In this document: positions 10,309 to 21,135 of the stretch, in pieces
How the letters are laid out: each line of letters begins with the position of its first letter
Position numbering within the stretch: the first letter of the stretch is position 1
From: Drosophila pseudoobscura
Taxonomy: Eukaryota; Arthropoda; Insecta; Diptera; Drosophilidae
Assembly: GCF_009870125.1 (NCBI RefSeq)
Contig: NC_046683.1
Span: 36,595,869 to 36,659,868 of the forward strand
DNA: 64,000 nt
Direction of reading: 5' to 3'
Made by a program: the position numbers and the translations under genes
Notes under the pieces: model-generated
The model's input: only the letters and a program-made list of their open reading frames with translations
The model's database searches: none
Told to the model about the DNA's origin: nothing

Positions 10309-11948
10309 AATCCAGCCGAGAAGCGTTTTCTGCAGAGTTGGAATCTTTGTCGAATCTGACCAACAGATAAAAGTTCGAAAAATGTTTCTGCACCTATCAA
10401 CATATCTATCTTATGTGGCTTGAAGAAATATGGGTCTGCAAGTGGTAAGTTCGTCGGGATTTTCCAGTCACTCACGTTAAGTGTTTGATCAGGTTGATAC
10501 CCCGAAGTGGACCTTAAAATCCAGAAATCAACCGAAAACTCCCTACCAGTAATTCGCGACTTCACCACCATGTGTATCTTTTTCTTGACTTGTGAATTGG
10601 GTTCACCAATACCAAGCAAGTTGATACACGACTCCTCCCTACGGATCTGTAAGCGCTGTGCTAAGTCCTCAGTTATAAAATTGGTTTGAGACCCCGAGTC
10701 AAGCAGAGCTCGGGCCAAAACATGTTCACCATTATTTGTTCGGACGCTTACGATCGACGTAGCCAGAATAACTCTATCCATAGCTGTCGCATGAAGAGCA
10801 TGCGAAGTGGAAGGTTGATTCTGATTGGGAGGAGGAGAAGAATTCTCTGGGGGTGATGGTAACGCTAGACTTTTATTCGCCACTGTGTACCTATGCAATA
10901 AGGTATGGTGTGAGCAGCCACACACTCGACACTTCTTAGCTTTGCATCGTACTACAGAGTGGCCTGGCTGCAGACAATTGATGCAAAAGGATGCAGTTTT
11001 TGCGAACTCGAACCTTTGCATTACTGCTAGCCGACCAAATGGACTGCAATCTGTCAACAAATGGCCTTTCGCATTGCAGTAGCTGCATTGTTGATTTTTA
11101 GTATTCGCGGTGGAACACGCGAATGCGCTCCGATTATGCGGCTTGCTTGGCACAGCTTTCTGCTCCTGCTTTGGTTTGTCCGAATTTTCGGCCGAAAGAT
11201 GCTGATGTCTGCGATCAAGCAACTTTTCACAGTCCGTCCAAAGTGGCAGTTTGTCATAATCGAGCTGTTCTTCCCATTTCTCTTTGGTCACCGGATCGAC
11301 TCTGCTCAAGACGAGATGAATAATCATCGCATTCGAGATCTTTTTATCATCGCCTATCGACAACAACGAACCATATATGGATGAGGCGGTATCGATAAGG
11401 TTCCTTAAGGACGATGCTGATTGCTGGGTCATTTTGGGAAGATTAAATAGGGCATCAATGTGATTTTTAAAGATCAGACAATCATTATCGTAGACCCGTT
11501 TTAAGCTAGCCATTGCTTCCTCGTAGTTGGTCTCGGTTACTTGGAAAGCCCTAACTGTTCCCAACGCTTCACCGGAGAGACACGAAAGCAAATGGTTGAA
11601 CTTTTCGATAATTGGAATGCTTTGGTCATTATGAACTAGAGTTTCAAATAAACCTATGAAGTTTTTAAAGTCCGAAAAGTTGCCGCTGAACTGCGGCAGA
11701 GCTAACTTCGGAAGGCGAGCACGAGTTGGGCCACCATAAGCTGGTACTGCCGGTATTGTCTCATCAGCTGTCTTTAATGCGCAAATGAGAGACATTAATT
11801 TTGCCTTTGTGACAATTGAGAGTTCTTCCAACTCGACTCCAAATTCATCGTCAATGTCAATGTCTATATCTTCAATCTTCTCTTGAAGTTCGCGTGCCGT
11901 GTCAATGCTACGCATCAGCGTTTCGAGTCTGCACTCGAGCTCCGTCAA
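10281..11948 (-). pseudogene. BEL no. 2 gag and aspartyl protease
   Basis: 555 open codons. Residues about 75-240 form the BEL gag core (LPKLALPQFSGNFSDFKNFI, then LLSCLSGEAL). Near residues 290-350 are three zinc knuckles (CSYCNAKGHLLTDC, CINCLQPGHSVVRC, CRVCGCSHHTLLH). The protease follows with RALLDSGSQTNFITEDLA near residue 415. The last residues are out of frame with pol, showing a frameshift near 10320-10380. Gag would build the particle and protease cut the polyprotein. Confidence 0.9.
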
Positions 11949-13068
11949 TACCAGCGGAATATCCCCCGCTTCTAAACGGTCCGGTATTGATTCTCAATAC
12001 AAGCAACTGAAGGCGAAAGATCGTTTCTAATAATAATATTTAATGCCGAGGCACTCAATGAAATAATGGGTAATTGTACCCAAACGAGGTGAAAAACCAA
12101 TATACCCGAAAAATTTAGGGTAGAGCGTCGCTTGGCTGGCGCGTACACGAAAACCACACAAGGATACCAACGAACTGCACTGGTGACAAGCGAAAACGAA
12201 AAATTTCACCGCTGCAGTTCTGAAGAATTAATGTTGTGTATACGTATGCACCGACAACGATCGACGCTAAATTGATTTGCGAGGCACGACTTTGTCTTAA
12301 TTGATAGTTGGATCCTACTGACACCAAACGAATATACCCGACGAAAACAGGGTAGCGCGTCACTTGGTGTTTGGTTTGGATCAAGCGCGCCAAGCAAAAG
12401 AACAACGATAAGCAACGGTGAAGAGCGAAAGCGAGACGAAAAAATTCACCGCTGCAGCTGCGTATTGGTATGCGTGCTTGGCCAACGACCCAACTATATA
12501 TTTGACACATTAAAAACGAGAAATGGGTGACAGCGATGGCAGTTAAAATGAGTTATATGTGTAGTTATTGCGTCCAAGAGGGTTAGATGTTAGATGGTAT
12601 ATATTAATATATATGTATATGCTCAACTCTAACTACAGCATGCAATCTAGCTCTACTATGTCATACGTATGTGCCAAGAATTGAAAGCGAGGTGCAATTG
12701 TTTCAGCACAAGACAATAATTGCGAGTTTTTTAATCTTTTCGTCTTCACTCGAGCTTTCAATTTTTTGCACAAATACCTCTTGGGAAGATAGGAAATTCC
12801 AGGTGCTGTACTCTCCTCTTGTATATGTAGCTGCAGACAGGGTATTGCACGACCGACGCGGTGATTTTTAGTTTGGTTTGTTTGATTATTTGCACACACG
12901 TCGCGGTCAATTTGGCAATTGGCTGCCGCACCTATGCATGTACATGTATGTATGTATGTATAATAGATTTTGGCTATTTATCTTTTCTTCACTGTGTCAC
13001 TGTCACTTTTTGCCTTTCCGCTTGAATTAATATGTACGTTTAAATTGCGAGTCCACCCGGGGGCGCCA
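11949..13068 (-). other. BEL no. 2 untranslated leader with imperfect repeats and primer-binding site
   Basis: About 1.1 kb without a supported gene. It contains two diverged copies of a roughly 250-bp unit (about 12060-12240 and 12300-12470), each with AATATACCCGA, a GGGTAG(A/C)GCGTC block and a CACCGCTGCAG block. The last bases before the LTR (13049-13068, minus strand) read TGGCGCCCCCGGGTGGACTC, a good primer-binding site immediately inside the LTR. A (GTAT)n run lies near 12940-12960. Confidence 0.7.
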
Positions 13069-13263
13069 TGAAATTTTAGAATAGTTTTTCTAAATAACAA
13101 TACCGAAATTTTGGGTGACTGCAATTTTTTATTTTAATACGACGAAAGCGAAGAGCGAGAGAACGAGCTTTTATTGCGCTCCCGCTTTGCCCTAGCCTAA
13201 CTTACACTAGACTTCATGAAATACTATCCTAATAACAATTATTATAATTCAAATGGCGCTACA
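13069..13263 (-). repeat. BEL no. 2 5' LTR
   Basis: 195 bp, matching the 3' LTR apart from one visible substitution and absence of about 111 internal bases. Because LTRs are identical at insertion, one copy must have changed length afterwards or the copies derive from template switching. It is followed by ATATT, the right target duplicate. Confidence 0.9.
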
Positions 13264-13268
13264 ATATT

Positions 13269-13349
13269 CTATTTATGTTTAAACATTCTGCAAGGGGCCG
13301 AAAATGGCATTGTATTGACGATAATATGTTTATGTTTGAAAACACAACA
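13269..13349 (-). repeat. BEL no. 1 5' LTR, outer piece
   Basis: About 80 bp continuing the LTR of BEL no. 1 after the BEL no. 2 insertion and ending ACAACA, which gives an element start TGTTGTG on the minus strand. An A-run (13351-13364) separates it from the gypsy LTR. The exact end is inferred from the TG...CA rule. Confidence 0.5.
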
Positions 13350-13365
13350 CAAAAAAAAAAAAAAG

Positions 13366-14281
13366 CACGTATACATGAACCTACATAACTTTATGGCTGA
13401 CCGGCCACGGCCAGCGATCGCCCACGTCATTTGAACTTAAAAAATACATAATCTGCACGCCAAACACCTTCCACATTAAATGTTGTTTTGTTCCTTGTGT
13501 TGTCCATTATATAGTATTTAGTATTTATTATTAGCTTAAACAGTTTAACATAAAATCTTGGCCATTGAACTAAACATGTAAAAACACCAACACCTTTCAC
13601 GAACCGAAATCTGCAATCAGCTGTTCAGTTCCAGCAGATTAACCCTTAGTGGGTGACGCGGGGGTCCCGTCAGTCCACCGTATTTGGTCGAGCGATTTGT
13701 GGAAATCTCCTTATTGTTTATGTCCCGGGGACCCTTAACAAGAGCTCTTGGTAGGTTAGTCTCCGTATGGGCCCGAGTTTAATTAACTCCCGTAAAACTG
13801 GATCCAGTCATCTACACATGTTCCATTACGTATGGTTGAACGAAATTTCAGCTGTTATTTCCTTGTTTGCCTTTGTGTCGAACGTTTTGGTGTTCCTATT
13901 TATTTATGAGAAAGATGAAATTGTCAAATTATTAAAGCTTGGATATATATTGAAACATTATGAAGTAAATTACAATAGAGGGAGGACGCGTGGCGTAAGC
14001 CATGGATTGGGCCAGCCGCAGCCGTTCCAGCAGACGGTGGCCAAATGAATGTTGTGGTTGGTCACAGGTAGGGCGGGCGCACGAAGTGATAACACCCAAG
14101 CTTCACCCACTTGATAGCCGTCTGTTTATGATTTTCTTTGTATTTTGGTTGTTGTTAGTTTTAATGTCCCGAGGAGTAGTATGTCTCCATCTTTGTCTAC
14201 ATTTGGCGGGCAAGGGAACTACCCAGTCTTGGGGTCGACAGCTAGCCGGCGTTGCCCTCTGGGAAACAAGCCAAGTGTAAC
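13366..14281 (+). repeat. gypsy-type 5' LTR (about 916 bp)
   Basis: The segment from CACGTATACATGAACC to AAGTGTAAC recurs at 36626-37541 with the same overall length and few differences. A primer-binding site TGGCGCCCA (16564-16572) follows it after removal of the LOA no. 2 insertion, and gypsy gag-pol lies downstream, so it is best read as an LTR. The true left end is uncertain because both copies abut A-rich sequence. Short open frames inside it look accidental. Confidence 0.7.
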
Positions 14282-14375
14282 TAGGTTAGGTTAGGTTAGG
14301 TTAAGGCGGCTGCCGGGCTCGCTCGGAACCCGTCAGGATCATTCCTTCCTGCGTTGTGAGACTTCCTGTCAGCAA

Positions 14376-14954
14376 TTATCCCATCCAGATGCTCTCACAA
14401 AGTTCGCTATCTTCCTGGGAAATAGTTTGGATATCTCTGAGATGTCGTGTAGAAAGGCTGAGCCCCGGTGCTGTAGCCTTCTTCTGCTGAGAGCTGGGCA
14501 GGAGCAGAACAGATGTTCCACTGTCTCTACAGCTGCGACAAAAATCGTTATGTGGGGCCCCCAGCCTGTTAGCGTGGGTGCATATTAGCCAGTGTCCCGT
14601 GAGGGAACGTATGACTACGCTGCACCTTTTCCTGCTTAGCTTGCAGAGCTCGGAGGTGCGCTTCATGTCCATGGTCGGCCAAGTTTGCCGAGTTGTGCAA
14701 CATCGTGGCCCTATTTGCCACATATCGTTTGTTAGTCGCTTGTATTGCTCTTTTATAATGAGCTTACAGGTGCCCATTAGCATACAGATATCCTCCTTGT
14801 CTTGGAGAAGGGGGATTGTAGTGCCAGATCTGGCCAGCTCGTCCGCTATACAGTTGCCCTCGATGTCCCGGTGGCCCGGGACCCAAATCAGGCTAATAGC
14901 CAATTGCTGAGCCATCTCGTGCAGAGATTTGCGGCAGTCTGCCATGGTGGCCAA
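14376..14954 (-). pseudogene. LOA no. 2 RNase H end and C-terminal zinc finger
   Basis: 192 codons beginning inside RNase H: SLIWVPGHRDIEGN and IADELARSGTTIPL match the RNase H end of the intact copy at 59.2 kb. Downstream are HWLICTHANRLGAPHNDFC and RSCRD, the Cys-rich tail typical of LOA/I-group ORF2. The upstream part of RNase H lies in another frame (14955-15260). RNase H would remove RNA from the cDNA hybrid. Confidence 0.82.
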
Positions 14955-15405
14955 GTTCGAGGAAATCGCACTTAGCGATTTGATCGCAGCCTGGCTATCG
15001 CTATTAATGTTTAGCTCGGTTGCCGTAACGGCAACCGCTTGTAGATAGTCTAGAGCCTCCCTGATTGCTATGACTTCCGCTTGAAAGACACTGCAATAAT
15101 CTGGGAGCCTGAAGGAATGCCTTATGTTTAGCTGTTCAGAGTAGATTCCCCCTCCGACTCTGTCGTCCAGCTTTGATCCATCTGTGAAGATGTTTATGGC
15201 CCCATCTGGGCCTGGGAGTCCCTCGAGCCATTCGTCTCTGTGAGGGATGATTGTGTCGAAGGGAGTGACTGTGTACTCTCTTGGAACTTGGTAGACTGTT
15301 TTTGAGGGGACGGTATTGCTATTATTTAATATGGCTGAGTGAACTATGCACTGTGTTACCCATTGATCTGAGTCTCTCAGACGTATTGCTGCTGCTTCTG
15401 CCTAA

Positions 15406-15897
15406 CTATAGCTTGATATATCCATTGGATGGATATATGCTTGGGATCATACCCCATCTTATAGCTTTTTTGAATGTGTAGAGTGCAGTCATTGCCTTCT
15501 TCACTCTGTCTTTGACATTCAGGTTCCAGCTAAGCTTCTTGTCAATTACCAACCCTAAGTAACTGGCACTGTCGCTAAAGGAGAGCCTCAACCATCCTTG
15601 TAGTATTGGAGGGTTCAGGGGCGGGACCTTGTATTTATTTGTGAATAATACGAGTTCCGTTTTTGAGGGATTTACTCCCAGACCGCACGATTCTGTCCAA
15701 TCCGACAGTTGCGCTAGCTTTGTGGTCATTAAGTCGCACAGTGTTTGGGGGTATTTCCCCGAGAAGATAATCGCAACGTCGTCCGCATAGGCCATGACTT
15801 TACAGCCCCCCCCCCCCCCCCCTTCTAGGTCACATACCCCGACACCACCCACCCCGATGGACACCGGGATGGGACCCCTTTGGGCTCTCCCTAGCAT
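15406..15897 (-). pseudogene. LOA no. 2 reverse transcriptase fragment with expanded glycine run
   Basis: 163 codons with KVMAYADDVAIIFSGKYPQTL (YADD catalytic box), GLGVNPSKTELVLFTNKYK and ASYLGLVIDKKLSWN. Immediately upstream of YADD is a homopolymer of 17 C on the plus strand (15806-15822), read as a Gly run where the intact copy has EGGGCRV. Sequence before it does not continue the RT domain and belongs to a deletion junction. Confidence 0.8.
15806..15822. repeat. C17 homopolymer
   Basis: Seventeen consecutive C residues within the RT coding strand of LOA no. 2, expanded from a shorter glycine-codon run. Length is likely to vary or to be misread in sequencing. Confidence 0.9.
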
Positions 15898-16563
15898 CTT
15901 CCCGCGCAGGTTTTCACTGCTGATTTGCGGTTCGGGCCAGGCCTTTGGGCCGCTGCCTTCCCCTGTTTGGGATTGCTCCCTGTTGGCATTTGGGGAGTGC
16001 CAGACTCATTTTGTTTGTTTTCAAATCTTCCATTCTTTTCCCACGAGCTGCAGAGAAGGGGTACGGTCCGTCCGGGCAGAGATTTACGTTGCCCGGATAA
16101 GGCATACTTAGAACAGGGGGCTGCCAAGTCCCTGAGCTCTCCGTTAACGACTGGGCTAGTTTTATATACCGGGCACCCAGCCAGGCTGACTCTCGGCACG
16201 GGTCGAATAACACTCTTAGTCCGGCCCGGTGTGAGCTGAATGGTGGGGGTTTGGATGTGGGTAGGTAGTGTGTAGGGATAGGGGAGTGTGTGAGCTACTT
16301 ATACGAAGCGGCACCACAAGCGCATCGTCAGTGTTGCTACTTCGCGAACACCCGCTGGCTGTTCGGGGCTGCTTATTTTCGGTACTCTCCCTAGGGATGT
16401 CCGCTTATTCGCAGCTGACCTACCTATATGACCTGTGTATAGGTAGGTCGTTCGCTATCCGCAACATGCGACCCGTCCGGTGGCCTCAGCTAGGCCCCCT
16501 TTGAGCCACCTCACGAGCTCATCAGACAAGACTATCAGACAGGTTCATCAGAAGTGTAACTAA

Positions 16564-16572
16564 TGGCGCCCA
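16564..16572 (+). promoter_or_regulatory. gypsy primer-binding site
   Basis: TGGCGCCCA three bases after AAGTGTAACTA, complementary to a tRNA 3' end as used by many LTR elements (often tRNA-Lys for TGGCGCC). Its position directly downstream of the LTR end (after removing LOA no. 2) supports the LTR call. Confidence 0.7.
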
Positions 16573-17637
16573 ATTTATTTTGAATTCGCATGCATCTGGA
16601 CTAACGCAGGTTCGAGTGGTATTACAACAAATGTCACTCAGGCTGGTAGAGGCAGATGCATGGAATGAAAAAAATAAATACATTTTGTGGTCCTTAATGG
16701 CGCGGGAAGGATAGACGGTGGTAGTTAACGGAAATATAAAATATGTGATAGGGACTTACAAATTACAGTTGAGCATTTTGTCACTATTCGATGTCGCAAG
16801 TGAATGTAAGTCACTGCCGTTCAAAACAAAAATGAACAGGAAGTTTGCGACGGACACATTGCCTGGTGGACTGTGACATCGAATAAATCTGTGATGGAAT
16901 GTGATATTGGAATAAGTTAGAGTAAGTCATGTAGGTAAATGTTCATCGTAGTTTCTCACCTGTTTGGCTAAAAAAAAAAGCCGCATTCGTGTTTTTGAAC
17001 CTGTTGTCTGTCTGCCGAGATGTGGTGGCCCGGGAGTCGTAAAGACAACCCGCGATGCATCTGGCAGATCGGTATGATGGACGACAGGAACAAATCACAA
17101 GCAAAGTGAGCTCATGCACCGTGAGGCTTCTCGTTTATCGGCCATCGCTTAGAGCGATGACTAGAGTAGTGGTGTTCGTAATTGTAAGATATCCATAGGG
17201 CGACTGTCAAGTAGAGCGCAGAAACTGGAGCGGTTGCTGGTCCGGCTAATACCGTGTCCCCCTCTTAATGAATCTTGTAAGAAGAATTGTTAGGAATTTT
17301 TGTTGTTAGGTTTTGTGTTGTGTTGAATGTGTTTGAAGTTTGAACGTCTTAGGTGTCGACCGAATATACATTTATGTTATTATTTATTTATATATTCAAA
17401 TATTTAATTGCATATATCTCGTTAGCGGTGCTAGTCGGCGCAATATTTATATCGGTATTTATTTATTTATTTATCGGAGCATTTATTGGTTCGAAGCGTG
17501 GTGTTATTTATTTTTGCTGGTTATATTTTTGGGTATTTATTTATTTATTTATGCTCCTATATTACCTATATTATCTTAGCTTAGGAGTGATTTTTAGGGG
17601 GTTCTTTTTTTTGTAGTATTGGTGTTGCTCGGTGTAA
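16573..17637 (+). other. gypsy untranslated leader
   Basis: About 1.06 kb between the primer-binding site and gag. It is AT-rich toward its end, with several (TTTA)n runs (17457-17475 and 17531-17552). A hydrophobic 87-codon open frame there looks like a by-product of the repeats, not a gene. Confidence 0.6.
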
Positions 17638-19496
17638 ATGCCACAAGAAGGGGGTAGTCGACCGTATCATACGCGATCACGCGTAAACAAAACAGTGGAC
17701 CAGATAGGAGAAGTGTCATTGGCGACGTTGGATCAAGATCGGGAGAAACTTGGAGCTGTGGGTGGGTTTGCCGAGAACACCGGTCCAGGCCAGGTCGGAA
17801 GAATGACCAATGGCCGACCCGACACCCACGCTTGCATCCGAACTGGCATCAGCAGTCAACGTATCACTGGCTCAGGCTCATGCGACACACAAGGCAGCGA
17901 ACACGGACTCGATTAGTCGGGTGTTGCAAGAGGAGTTGCGTAAGGGGTTTATCAAGATGATGCACCAACTCAACGAGGTACTCCAGCCGGTTAGACAGCT
18001 GCAGCAGCAGAATGAACCGCATCGGAAGATGGTTCACCACGAGCAGGAGTATCGAGGAGCAATCCCAAGGAAGCCGTTTAGCACGACTGATGCGCCGATG
18101 CCGCCACCAAAACCATTTTTGGCTCGCTCGGGGCGAGGTGGGATTGGTCGGGAACCGTCTTCTGGAGTGGGACCGACCACATCCAGTGAGCAGCATCAAC
18201 GGGGTGGGCATCAAGCGCGAAATTGGCGAAACCCGATAGCACTCAGACACTCGGGACAGGGTCGTGGCGAGAGTTGGAGAGCTGGTGGGGTTCCTCGAGA
18301 AGATCCGCATCAAAATCCCCCGGGCTATAGACTTTGGCCACGGTGGGGCCAAGTCGAAAAATCGGACGTGACGTTCGTCGAAGACAGCAACAAAATGACG
18401 GTCGAGGATATTGTGTTCCGAATTGAATTCCTACAAGCCCAATGCCGCTGTCCGTGGGACGAAGTTCTAGCGGGAATGGTACTGGCAGTACATCCGCGAT
18501 CATGGCGGTGGTGTTTAGCAGGAACTAAGGGACGACTTAATTGCAAGTTTCCGAGGCACGGCGTCCGTGTTCGACCGCATGGAGAACTGCGGGAAAGAAT
18601 GCAGCGGTCAAACGAGAGTGTGGAAGACTTTTCCATGTCATGAGAAAGCTCACTTCGAGGTTGGAGATGCCACCACCTGAAAAGGAGATGGTAAAAATTG
18701 TCAAAAAGGGACTCACAGATGTGATAGCAAGTTTCGTCTACGGCCTACGGGTTTATTCTTAGACCAACTGCGGGATGAGTGCGTGGAAATAGAGGCACAT
18801 CTGAAGAGGAAGGCTCGGTCTTCGTGGCGAGGAGCATCCAAAGCCACAAACTATGGCCGCGGGGCGAATGCGAACGTCAGCGAGGTCGCGCAGGATCGGT
18901 CGATTAGCGATGAAGAGGCAGAGCTCATTGAGCAAGCGCAAGTGACACAGCATGTTCCACAGAAGTTGATTTGCTGGAACTGCGCGCAGACAGATCATGG
19001 CTTTAGAGATTGTATGGCATCGGAGAGGCGAATTTTCTGCTACCGGTGTGGAAAGCCCGATGCATATTGTCCAACCTGTCCGAATTGCGCGGGAAACGTG
19101 AAGAAGGGGTGCGATCCAAGCAGGCGAATCACGCTCAAAGAAGGGGCCTGCGCAGAGAAAGTAGAAGAGAATAAAAATGAATTAGATAGACGTAGTTTGC
19201 ATGCTAGGTTAAGGAACTTACCATATGAAGAGCGCTTAAGAAATTATTTAGAAACCCGAAATATAATATTTTCTGAGCTACGAGTGGATGGTATGCGAGC
19301 ACTGTCGGTGCGAGTGAGAAAGGCGAGATCCCGGTTTAAGCAAAGGCGAACTATGAGGAGGCTGGTGATTGATTGCTTCAGTAAAGCGTTGTTGCAAGAA
19401 AGTCCCGAGAGTTTTCGTAGAAATCTCTATAATGGGCGTGTCCGTGCGAGGCCTGTTGGATTCAGGTGCTACATACAGCATGCTAGGGAGGAATGA
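17638..19496 (+). pseudogene. gypsy-type gag with zinc knuckles, frameshifted
   Basis: Gag begins MPQEGG with RPYHTRSR. It shifts near 17810 to the frame starting MADPTPTLASEL and running to 18643, shifts again near 18640 (FHVMRKLTSRLEMPP) and finishes in the frame 18783-19496. That last part holds zinc-knuckle sequence near 18975-19110 (ICWNCAQTDHGFRDC, then FCYRCGKPDAYCPTCPNC). The second knuckle style recalls Osvaldo-like gypsy elements, but I am not certain of the subfamily. Several frame breaks make it non-functional. Confidence 0.75.
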
Positions 19497-20316
19497 TCAG
19501 AAATTCCTGGAGAAGCTGGGCGTGCAGGCTCGTCGATATTCTTCTGTAGTGAAGGTAGCGAATGGGGAAGATCGCGCAATCGTTGGCCGAGTGGAATTAC
19601 CGGTGGAATACAAGGGAGAGGTTAAAAGCTTAACGTTTTTTGTGTGCCCTTTCGTGGAACAGGAAATTTACTTGGAGGTAGACTTTTGGCGGGTATTGTC
19701 ATGGGCTCCTGAGGTGATGGGAGAAAGTCCAGTAGAGGCATCTCACAGATTAGTGGAAGAAGTGCTGGCTGATCAAGTCGCTCACTATGTGGAAGGCTTG
19801 GAGAAGGAGATAGTGCAGGAAGAATGGGAGTTGTCAGAAAAGCAGAAGGCAGTCTTGGATCAAGTGAAGGCAGAGTTTCTGACTTTCGAAGCCGTAGGCC
19901 TGGGGAGGACGTCGAGAGAGACTCACAAAATGCAGTTGGTGGAAAAGACCGAGCCTGTAAAAGATCGACATTACGCTCTGTCGCCAGCGATGCGGGAAGT
20001 GGTGTGTGGGGAGTCCGTGGAGCAACCGTACCACCGTGGTGCGAGGGCCGGGCAAAAATCGCTTCTGTCTCGATGCCCGAAAGCTCAACAAAGTAACCAT
20101 CAAGGAGCTTACCCACTTCCTAGCATCGAGGGGATTTGGTCGCGTCTCGATCAGACGATATACATCTCCAGCGTCGACTTAAAATTCGTTTTTTGGCAAA
20201 TCGAGCTGGACGAGCAGAGTCGAGCATATACGGCGTTCACGGTGCCGGGACGGCCTCTGTACCAGTTCCGTATGATGTCCTTTGGCCTCTGCAACGCCGC
20301 ACAACGCCTATGTTGA
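19369..20316 (+). pseudogene. gypsy-type pol: protease and first part of reverse transcriptase
   Basis: A 315-codon frame. The retropepsin motif GLLDSGATYSMLGR lies near residue 30. Reverse transcriptase starts after about residue 170 (VLDQVKAEFL), with a frame disturbance in the motif that should read near 20030. ISSVDLKFVFWQIELDE (first catalytic Asp) and FTVPGRPLYQFRMMSFGLCNA follow near residues 265-310. A stop at 20314-20316 interrupts RT just before the YxDD box, which continues in the same region at 20329. Confidence 0.85.
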
Positions 20317-20328
20317 CTGGTCGATAAG

Positions 20329-20655
20329 GTGATTCCGGTTGAGATACGCTCTAACATTTATGCGTATCGCGACGACTTGCTGATTATAGCTGAGGACTCT
20401 GGAACGCACGTGAAGATTCTGCGACAGGTTGCCGAGCGTCTAAGAGAAGCAAATTTAACGATAGGGCTGAACAAATCTCATTGTTGCTATAAAAACATTA
20501 AATACCTGGGATTTATAGTGGGAGGAGGAGCGCTGAAGATAGATCCGGATCGTGTGTCGGCCATTTTACGCATTCCCGAGCCGCGACCTGTTCGAGAATT
20601 GCGTATTCCTGGGATTTGCGGGCTGGTACCGGCGCTTTATGAAGAACTATGCTGA
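20329..20655 (+). pseudogene. gypsy-type reverse transcriptase, C-terminal part (YRDD)
   Basis: 108 codons with SNIYAYRDDLLIIAED, the catalytic box, followed by LNKSHCCYKNIKYLGFIVGGG. Gypsy elements usually have YLDD or YIDD; the Arg here is atypical. A frameshift near 20600 moves the connection to RNase H (FAGWYRRFMKNYAE) into the frame 20552-20929. Confidence 0.82.
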
Positions 20656-21135
20656 GATGGCCGCTCCGCTCACAGACGCCCTGAAAAAATCGGGAAATGG
20701 AATGTTTAGATTGACGGAGGAGGCAAAACGAGCCATGGGGGAGTTAAAAGCTGCACTCACCTCGGCACCAGTCCTGGTACACGCAGATTTCAAGCGGCAC
20801 TTCTATATACAGTGCGACGCCTCACATTATGGGGTAGGAGCCGTGCTCTTTCAACGGGATGACGAGCAGAACGAGAGGCCCATAGCGTTTTTCTCCACCA
20901 AACTAAATTGCCATCAGAAGAACTATTGAGTGACAGAGAAGGAGTGGCAATCCTAAAGTTCCGTCCGTACGTGGATCTTACGCCATTTACAGTCATTACT
21001 GACCCCGCCAGTCTCAAATGGCTCATGACCATGAAAAACCGGGATGGTCGCCTAGCTCGGTGGTCCACTCGACTGCAAGCCTTCGATTTCGGCATAGAAC
21101 ACCGGAAAGGAGTGGACAATGTAGTGGCAGATACA
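20552..21135 (+). pseudogene. gypsy RNase H, unit 1
   Basis: Contains the RT-RNase H connection (FAGWYRRFMKNYAEMAAPLTDALKK) and RNase H with HFYIQCDASHYGVGAVLFQ and ERPIAFFSTKLN. A TGA at 20929 replaces the Trp codon seen in units 2 and 3 (YWVTEKE). A frameshift follows, then LKWLMTMKNRDGRLARWS. At about 21135 sequence jumps from VVAD to the integrase zinc-finger end, deleting about 450 bp present in unit 2. Confidence 0.8.

Larger units (their letters stand above)
6603..13263 (-). mobile_element. BEL/Pao LTR retrotransposon no. 2, complete with both LTRs
   Basis: A 6661-bp minus-strand element flanked by ATATT at 6598-6602 and 13264-13268, the 4-5 bp duplication expected for BEL/Pao. The LTRs begin TG and end CA. 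Gag, protease, reverse transcriptase, RNase H and DDE integrase are all recognisable along 11948 to 6936. Two frameshifts (near 10.3 kb and 8.82 kb) break what is normally one gag-pol frame. Target duplication and nearly identical LTR sequence suggest a fairly recent insertion, apart from a 111-bp length difference between the LTRs. Confidence 0.92.
14284..16551 (-). mobile_element. LOA-like non-LTR retrotransposon no. 2, internally deleted
   Basis: Minus-strand element flanked by AAGTGTAACTA at 14273-14283 and 16552-16562, an 11-bp target duplication. Its 3' end (low coordinates) is four CCTAA-type units. It contains RNase H and C-terminal sequence (14376-14954) and a reverse transcriptase part with YADD (15406-15897), then jumps to a 5' region. 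It inserted precisely between the gypsy LTR end and the gypsy primer-binding site. Confidence 0.85.

Noticed and set aside
13767..14048. 93-codon ORF with a hydrophobic segment, repeated at 37026-37307
   Set aside because: It lies inside the LTR pair; being present in both LTRs follows from LTR duplication, and no other support for a protein exists.
17353..17616. 87-codon hydrophobic ORF that looks like a membrane protein
   Set aside because: It is read through (TTTA)n runs in the gypsy leader; the hydrophobicity is produced by the repeat, and no start context or homology supports it.
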